10,484 bases of DNA from Promethearchaeota archaeon (GTDB lineage: Archaea > Asgardarchaeota > Lokiarchaeia > Sigynarchaeales > SOKP01), in assembly GCA_014729315.1 (NCBI GenBank), contig WJKD01000276.1:1-10484 (forward strand). The letters run 5' to 3'. Below the pieces are notes generated by a model. The model made no database searches. It saw only the letters and a program-made list of their open reading frames with translations, and was not told where the DNA came from. The position numbers and the translations under genes were made by a program. The first letter of the stretch is position 1. Each line of letters opens with the position of its first letter. Below, piece after piece: positions 5,507 through 10,484 of this stretch.

Positions 5507-6310
5507 ATGAAGATTGCAGTCTCAGGTAAAGGAGGAGTAGGGAAAACGCTGGTCTCTGGCACGCTAGCCAGATTATTTGCCAAAGATGATTTCAAAGTTT
5601 TAGCGATAGATAACGATTCAGCTATGAATTTGAGCTACACCTTAGGAATCGACGATTCAGTTCGAGAAAATATCGTGCCGATTAAAGAAATGAAAAAGTT
5701 AATCGAAGAACGAACAACGGTTCCAGGTGGAGGTCCAGGGGTTTATAACATAAATCCCGAAGTTTCTGACATCCCGAATAAATACAAGGTCAAGGGACCT
5801 GACGGTTTAGAATTACTCGTACTTGGAGGTATCGAGGAACCCGCAACGGGATGCCTTTGTCCTGAAAACGCTCTTATAAGGACTTTGTTATATAATTTAT
5901 TCGTGAAACGAGACGAAGTCGTTATTGTCGATTTTGAAGCAGGGTTGGAACATTTAGGGAGAGGAACCGCTAAGGGAATTGATGTAATGCTGGTTATCAC
6001 CGAACCATCGCTGAAATCTCTCGAATTATGTTCTAAGATCATCAAGCTGTCTAAAAAGCTGGGTGTAATTAATATCTTTTTGATCGCCAATAAAGTTCAC
6101 GATGATACGGAGCTTGAGGTAATATACAAAGTAATCGAAGATTGGGATGTTCCGCTTTACCATTCAATCCCTTACGACCCTGAAATCGTGAAAGCGGATT
6201 TGAAAGGAGTTCCTCCCATCGATCAAAACTCCGATTCAAACGCTTTGAATGCCCTTAAAAGTTTATATTCCAAACTGAAACAACTTAAAAAAGATTTGTT
6301 CGATATATAG
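5507..6310 (+). CDS. cooC: CooC-like nickel-insertion ATPase for CO dehydrogenase (SIMIBI/MinD-type)
   Basis: A 267-residue P-loop ATPase of the deviant Walker A (MinD/ParA-like) group. The P-loop GKGGVGKT is at residues 7-14 with signature Lys8. AIDNDSAMN at 33-41 gives the switch-I Asp35 and Asp37, and VVIVDFEAGLEHLGRGTA (138-155) is the Walker B region, with the EAGxEHLGRGTA string typical of CooC proteins. GCLCPENAL at 115-123 provides a Cys116-x-Cys118 pair. In Carboxydothermus CooC1 the corresponding CxC binds a metal at the dimer interface. The family uses ATP to deliver nickel to carbon monoxide dehydrogenase, including the archaeal CODH/acetyl-CoA synthase. No CODH gene is in the window, so the partner is inferred from the family. 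An alternative is a related maturation ATPase with the same motifs. The ATG opens at the first beta strand; a TATA-like box lies about 30 bases upstream. Confidence 0.88.
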   Translation: MKIAVSGKGGVGKTLVSGTLARLFAKDDFKVLAIDNDSAMNLSYTLGIDDSVRENIVPIKEMKKLIEERTTVPGGGPGVYNINPEVSDIPNKYKVKGPDGLELLVLGGIEEPATGCLCPENALIRTLLYNLFVKRDEVVIVDFEAGLEHLGRGTAKGIDVMLVITEPSLKSLELCSKIIKLSKKLGVINIFLIANKVHDDTELEVIYKVIEDWDVPLYHSIPYDPEIVKADLKGVPPIDQNSDSNALNALKSLYSKLKQLKKDLFDI

Positions 6311-6476
6311 TGAAAAATTGTTTAAAAATTGAAATGACTATTATTTGCTAATAAAAATCTCAGATTTCTTATTATTTTCAATTTTAATTACATTTACCTT
6401 TAGAATTTAACTTGTAAAGGAAATTCATATGTCAGTTGGAACTATTTCATTATTTTCAAATTATTATTCATATTAA

Positions 6477-6489
6477 TATATTTTTAAAC
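6477..6489 (+). promoter_or_regulatory. TATA-like box for the beta-helix surface protein gene
   Basis: TATATTTTTAAAC lies 41-53 bases before the GTG start, so transcription could begin near 6508-6512 with a leader of about 20 bases. No purine-rich ribosome-binding site is present. The rest of the 219-base gap from 6311 is AT-rich with no other recognisable element and no clear terminator for the preceding gene. Assigned by eye. Confidence 0.4.
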
Positions 6490-6529
6490 AAATCTTACTT
6501 GTTTTTTTCCTACACTTTTTTACAATAAT

Positions 6530-9496
6530 GTGGTGAAACCAATTTACTTTACAAAAAAGTCTAAATTAGTATCATTTTTACTGATTCTTTTCTTTCTATC
6601 AGTTCTTCTAGTTCTTTTCTATCCTAAGATTTCCAATATAACTGAAGATGAAGGATTTGGTTTAAAAAAGCTACCTCAATATTACATAAAAAATCCAAAA
6701 TCAAGTGATTATTGGCCCGAGGGCGACATTCCTTTTATTTATATCAAAAATGATAATTGGACCGACGCGGGTCATCCTTGGATTGATGGAGGCGGCAGTA
6801 ATGCAGGTACTCTTGAAGATCCGCATATAATTGAGAATGTGACAATTAAGTGCCAAGGTCCTTGCCCCTGTATTAAAATTGAGAACTCAACCGATCATTT
6901 TATTATAAGAAATTGTACTCTCTACAACGCAGAATCCTGCGGGATAAATATAGACTACTCTGAAAATGGACAAATTTTAAATAACACTCTTTACGAAAAC
7001 GGATGCGGAGTATTGCTATACTATAGTAATAACAGCAGAGTTCACGAAAACACAATATTTAATAATAATCATGAAGGAATTTTCGTACAAGGCAATAATA
7101 ACAATATCACATTCAACAGGATAATTGATCTAGAAGAAGAGGGTATATATCTATTATACGCGCAGAATAATAAAATCTCTGATAATAAAATATCTAATTG
7201 CGAAGATGGTTTATATATTATAGATAGCAATGATAATAATATAACGTATAACGAAATTAGAAACAATATGGAATATGGAATTTACGCAAGTTATGCTGAT
7301 AACTTTATCATCCAAAACAACTTATTAAATAATTTATATAATGTCTATTTCAACGGATCTTCTCCAATTTTAATGAAGGACAATATTATAGTAGGACTTG
7401 GTAGAAATAAAGACCATGGCGCTGGTGTTACAATTTCAGAGAGTAATTATCTGCATCTGGAAAATAACTCAATTAGAAACACTGATAATGCGTTAAAGAT
7501 GTATTTGTGTCAGAAAATCAATATAACAGATAATTTCATGGGAGAGAATCATGAGGGAATTTATGTCGCAGGATCCAATAATGTCAACATTTCTGAAAAC
7601 ACCTTAGAAAATAATGATTATGGTATAGAAATAGCATATTCTGAAAGTGTTAATGTATCTGAAAATTCAATGAGTAAATGTGGTTTAGGAATTAATTTTA
7701 ATTCATATAACCCCTTGGAAACCATCGCTTCACTCAAAATTGATACCTCGAACACTGTGAATAACAAGCCATTATATTATTATTATAATCTCACAAATTT
7801 AAATTCAGATGAGTTTGACAACGCAGGTCAAGTTATATTAGCTGGCTGCAATAATTCGAAAATAATTAACTTAAATATATCGCACGGTACATATGGAATT
7901 AGCTTATATAAGTCCAACAACAATACCCTTTTTAATAATACTGCTTCAAACAATTATGATACTGGTATTTATGTAGATTCGAGCAATTATATTAATATTA
8001 CTGACAATAGTTTAAATTTTAACTCGATAAATGGTATAAAAGTTAGGGATTGTGCTTATAGCAATTTTACCGGAAACGAGATGATACATTGTGGATTTGA
8101 CTTTATAGGACTTGGGAGATTTAAATATTTCAGTTCCAATCTAATTGAAACATCAAATACGATAAACGGAAAACCATTATATTATTATCATAACGAAACC
8201 AATTTAAGTTATTCTAATTTCGAAAATGCGGGACAAGTGATTCTCTCTCATTGTAACGACTCAGTGATATCCAACCTTAATTTATCTTATTCTAGCTACG
8301 GTCTTCTTTCTTGGAACTGTCATAACTTAACAATTTTCAATGTAACCGCAAACAATAACAATATTGATGGTATTAGAATTGATAAGATTGCCATAATCAA
8401 TATTGTCAGTTCTAATCATAATATAACGAATAATAGAGCGTGTAATAATAAAGAAGATGGAATTGAATTAGGAGGAATTATTGCAAGTATAATATCTGAA
8501 AATATTCTTGCTGACAACGGAGATAAAGGTCTTAACTTAGGAGGCAATTACGTGAATGTAACTGGGAATATAATATATCAGAACTCTGATGATGGAATTA
8601 ATAGTAATGGAAATAATCATTCAATTAAGGAAAACGAGATATTTAATAACGGTGAAGACGGAATAGATCATTATTATTGTTTAAATGGCTCTTTATCTGG
8701 AAATAAGATATATAATAACGGAGAAAACGGGTTAAATTTATTTAACTTAAATAACAGCTTAATATGCGATAATATGATATATAGTAACGGAGAAAATGGT
8801 ATCTTTTTAGAAGGGGCTTGTTATAATATCATCGGTAATAATTATATTAAGCATAACATTGAAAATGCTATAGAATTAACAGACTATTTTTATTATATGC
8901 ATCCATTTTTTACTTTATATGTATGCGTTGAAAATATTATTGTTGGTAATACAATAATCAATAATTCATTACATATCGACGAATCTCAATTCTGTAAAGA
9001 CAATATAGTGAAATGTAATAGATATATAGACGAGATGTACGTAATTCTGGACGAACAATTGATCACGACCGACCTTATAGTATTCACTCTGAGAATTGTG
9101 GATAAGTATGAATGTGGAATAAGCAACGCAAACATAGATATGTGGTGGAACGGAACTTCAGTTAACGCAAATGTCACTCAAATAGAGAATGGACTGTTAA
9201 ATGTTACCTTAGATCTTATTTTAATTTATCCAGAAGAAGATTCAATTATGCTTAATATGACGATTTCTGCCGATAATTATTACAACAAATATTACGAAAT
9301 TCTTGTAGGAGTCGATCCTGAAGCTGTTGATAAAACACCTGCGCCCTCTCTAATAGTTGCGGGAGATGACGACGATGACGATAGGCAAGGAGCTGGAGAT
9401 GGTCTCGGAATTCTTTTTGGTGAACTCGTTATTGGTGGAGCAATTGGTGCCGCTGGGGCTATGGGGATTTTTTATTTAATAAAAAAAAAGCGATAA
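6530..9496 (+). CDS. NosD-like right-handed beta-helix surface protein with C-terminal membrane anchor
   Basis: A 988-residue exported protein. Residues 12-29 are a hydrophobic signal peptide or N-terminal anchor behind a Lys-rich start. About 70-840 is a long series of PbH1/NosD-type repeats of 20-25 residues (for example GIYLLYAQNNKISDNKISN) predicted to stack into a parallel beta-helix. Residues about 848-935 look like an Ig-like beta-sandwich. Then come an acidic linker (six Asp at 946-951), a Gly/Ala-rich membrane helix (960-984) and a KKKR tail, which should leave the body outside the cell. Many N-x-S/T sequons suggest heavy N-glycosylation. Two copies of a module with SNTxNxKPLYYY and AGQVIL (about 402-475 and 536-610) recur 135 residues apart. 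Such proteins often bind or trim polysaccharide, but no catalytic residues can be assigned. Start: GTG at 6530, or the next codon, also GTG; the only nearby ATG is out of frame, and the signal peptide position fits. Confidence 0.9.
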   Translation: MVKPIYFTKKSKLVSFLLILFFLSVLLVLFYPKISNITEDEGFGLKKLPQYYIKNPKSSDYWPEGDIPFIYIKNDNWTDAGHPWIDGGGSNAGTLEDPHIIENVTIKCQGPCPCIKIENSTDHFIIRNCTLYNAESCGINIDYSENGQILNNTLYENGCGVLLYYSNNSRVHENTIFNNNHEGIFVQGNNNNITFNRIIDLEEEGIYLLYAQNNKISDNKISNCEDGLYIIDSNDNNITYNEIRNNMEYGIYASYADNFIIQNNLLNNLYNVYFNGSSPILMKDNIIVGLGRNKDHGAGVTISESNYLHLENNSIRNTDNALKMYLCQKINITDNFMGENHEGIYVAGSNNVNISENTLENNDYGIEIAYSESVNVSENSMSKCGLGINFNSYNPLETIASLKIDTSNTVNNKPLYYYYNLTNLNSDEFDNAGQVILAGCNNSKIINLNISHGTYGISLYKSNNNTLFNNTASNNYDTGIYVDSSNYINITDNSLNFNSINGIKVRDCAYSNFTGNEMIHCGFDFIGLGRFKYFSSNLIETSNTINGKPLYYYHNETNLSYSNFENAGQVILSHCNDSVISNLNLSYSSYGLLSWNCHNLTIFNVTANNNNIDGIRIDKIAIINIVSSNHNITNNRACNNKEDGIELGGIIASIISENILADNGDKGLNLGGNYVNVTGNIIYQNSDDGINSNGNNHSIKENEIFNNGEDGIDHYYCLNGSLSGNKIYNNGENGLNLFNLNNSLICDNMIYSNGENGIFLEGACYNIIGNNYIKHNIENAIELTDYFYYMHPFFTLYVCVENIIVGNTIINNSLHIDESQFCKDNIVKCNRYIDEMYVILDEQLITTDLIVFTLRIVDKYECGISNANIDMWWNGTSVNANVTQIENGLLNVTLDLILIYPEEDSIMLNMTISADNYYNKYYEILVGVDPEAVDKTPAPSLIVAGDDDDDDRQGAGDGLGILFGELVIGGAIGAAGAMGIFYLIKKKR

Positions 9497-9504
9497 GAAT
9501 CTTG

Positions 9505-9535
9505 AATTATTAAATAATTATTAAATCTTTTTTTT
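9505..9535 (+). terminator. T-run terminator after the beta-helix protein gene
   Basis: A short palindrome, AATTATT-A-AATAATT (9505-9519), is followed by a run of eight T at 9528-9535, starting 32 bases after the stop codon. The palindrome has almost no loop and only A-T pairs, so it is unlikely to fold well. The T-run itself is the expected archaeal termination signal. Confidence 0.5.
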
Positions 9536-9620
9536 ATTATTTGATTTTAAAATTTAAAATTATGGTAAAAATCTACTAAATTTTTATTAATGGGTAACTA
9601 AATAAATCAGTGAATCAAAA

Positions 9621-10175
9621 ATGAAGTTAAATAAATTACTCAATTGTCCTAAAAACCTATATGTCTTCATTATAGTGATATTAGGGCTTTTTTCTTACTT
9701 ATATATGACTTTTATAATTTTCACTACTATAGAGATTTATTTACAGTCTAAATCTGGTTATGGTGTCATAGAATTTGAGTTGGCGTGGACCTCTGAAAAT
9801 ATTGATAAAATCTTTCGAGCGTGGGGACAAGAGGGAAAGAAAAAACAGATTTATGTGACAATCGTAGATTTCTTTTATATTCCTGCGTATGTGTTTTTTA
9901 TGTCGGGAACCATTTTGCTCCTAATTCGTAATTTAAACGGCAAAATTCAAGATCTTGGTGTATATTTCACCTTACTTCCGTTTTTAGCGGCAGCATTCGA
10001 CGTAATAGAAAACATTAATTTGCTTTTGATGCTAACCAACGAGGCGTTCGTCTGGTCTCCATGTCCGTTTATCGCTTCTTTTTGTGCTACTATTAAATTC
10101 TTATTATTATTCGCAACGATATTATTCTTCTTTGTTGGCTTAATAGCTCTGATTGTTCAAAAAGTTAGGAAATAA
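9621..10175 (+). CDS. Four-helix membrane protein of unknown function
   Basis: A 184-residue integral membrane protein with four likely helices, near residues 13-36, 83-103, 112-138 and 156-180. Between helices 1 and 2 lies a soluble loop of about 45 residues containing FELAWTSENIDKIFRAWG (52-69) followed by a basic stretch (GKKKQ). Polar residues fall inside or beside the helices: Asp83 at the start of helix 2 (VDFFYIPAY), and Asp127, Glu130 and Asn131 in helix 3 (FDVIENINLL). I recall uncharacterised bacterial and archaeal membrane proteins with a similar layout (FELAxTxExxxxIxxxW loop, DFxFxxxY, then DxxEN), but cannot name the family. The conserved acidic residues hint at ion or proton handling, or at an enzyme in the membrane; this is inference. 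The ATG at 9621 has no Shine-Dalgarno sequence. A T-run at 10198-10203 may end the transcript. Confidence 0.85.
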   Translation: MKLNKLLNCPKNLYVFIIVILGLFSYLYMTFIIFTTIEIYLQSKSGYGVIEFELAWTSENIDKIFRAWGQEGKKKQIYVTIVDFFYIPAYVFFMSGTILLLIRNLNGKIQDLGVYFTLLPFLAAAFDVIENINLLLMLTNEAFVWSPCPFIASFCATIKFLLLFATILFFFVGLIALIVQKVRK

Positions 10176-10197
10176 TAAGATTGGAAAATTGGAAAGG

Positions 10198-10203
10198 TTT
10201 TTT
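10198..10203 (+). terminator. Possible T-run terminator after the four-helix membrane protein
   Basis: Six T follow the stop codon by 22 bases in the 56-base gap between converging genes. No hairpin precedes it. Archaeal termination can depend on such T-tracts alone, so this is a plausible but weak call. Confidence 0.35.
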
Positions 10204-10231
10204 CATTAATATTGGAACATAGAAAAAATGA

Positions 10232-10480
10232 TTAAATTACGTCGGAAAGGTCTAAATCTTGATCTTCGGCTATTTCTTTCCATTGGTTAATAGCTTCCAT
10301 TGCCTCTTGCTCGTTCATAATTTCTATGGCGTATCCCGCATGCACCACTACGTACTTACCTACTTCGGGATTTTGAACTAAAGCTACAATTATGTTTTGC
10401 TCAATACCGTCAAAATCAACTAAAGCCGAATTTTTATCTTCGCTTAACTTTTTTATTTTACCCGGAATCGCTAAACACAT
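10232..10480 (-). CDS. hypC: HypC, [NiFe] hydrogenase maturation chaperone
   Basis: An 82-residue HypC/HupF family protein, complete at both ends. It opens with MCLAIPGK, whose Cys2 (N-terminal after Met removal) is the hallmark of the family. VVVHAGYAIEIMNEQEAMEAI follows at residues 44-64, with His47 in the VHxGxA motif. In E. coli HypC the equivalent cysteine and histidine hold the Fe(CN)2CO group, which HypC with HypD passes to the large-subunit precursor of [NiFe] hydrogenase. The fold is a small OB-like barrel with a C-terminal helix, and the length is normal. The ATG sits four bases from the window edge, so its promoter and any upstream hypD or hypE gene are not visible. Together with the CooC-like gene it points to nickel-enzyme maturation, though the two are 4 kb apart and on opposite strands. 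Confidence 0.96.
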   Translation of the reverse strand: MCLAIPGKIKKLSEDKNSALVDFDGIEQNIIVALVQNPEVGKYVVVHAGYAIEIMNEQEAMEAINQWKEIAEDQDLDLSDVI

Positions 10481-10484
10481 AATA

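Noticed and set aside
5743..6090. A 115-codon minus-strand frame inside the CooC-like gene
   Set aside because: It is opposite a clearly conserved coding region and its Ser/Pro/Thr-rich product matches no family I recognise; a shadow frame.
6530..9496. Long Asn-rich repeats considered as a DNA repeat array or CRISPR
   Set aside because: The repetition is at protein level (beta-helix rungs), with no exact DNA repeats of constant length and no spacers; one frame stays open throughout.

Overview
The window is AT-rich, gene-sparse DNA that looks archaeal. TATA-like boxes sit about 25-50 bases before several start codons, Shine-Dalgarno sequences are mostly absent, and the proteins have an archaeal flavour: a CooC-type nickel ATPase, HypC, a long NosD-like beta-helix surface protein with a C-terminal anchor, and a long coiled coil ending in HEAT-like helices. 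This mix, with mostly single genes and long AT-rich spacers, best fits an Asgard archaeon of the Lokiarchaeia type. That placement is inference; no marker gene here proves it.

Layout. At the left edge, 1-61 (minus) holds the first 20 codons of what looks like an ADP-forming acyl-CoA synthetase, divergent from a complete cyclophilin (181-660, plus). A weak hairpin with T-runs follows the cyclophilin. Then come a 65-residue, extremely acidic and aromatic protein (759-956, minus) and a gene-poor stretch ending in a triplicated 15-bp repeat that carries a TATA box. That repeat precedes the 598-residue coiled-coil/HEAT protein (1318-3114, plus). An 89-residue unknown (3308-3577, plus) converges on a minus-strand endonuclease V-like gene (3591-4319) with a zinc-finger-like N-terminus and apparently lost catalytic residues. 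A perfect inverted repeat lies between that gene's TATA-like box and its start codon. A polytopic membrane protein (4392-5237, minus) lies upstream of it on the same strand.

The right half holds a CooC-like ATPase (5507-6310, plus), the 988-residue beta-helix surface protein (6530-9496, plus), a four-helix membrane protein (9621-10175, plus) and a complete hypC (10232-10480, minus).

How the genes relate. Most appear to be transcribed singly, so no large operon is evident. CooC and HypC both serve maturation of nickel enzymes (CO dehydrogenase/acetyl-CoA synthase and [NiFe] hydrogenase), and an ADP-forming acyl-CoA synthetase would fit the same acetyl-CoA-centred, hydrogen-linked metabolism. 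The strongest candidate for something new is the endonuclease V-like gene with its putative operator: it appears to keep the nucleic-acid-binding fold without the nuclease centre. No CRISPR array, transposase, rRNA or tRNA was recognised.
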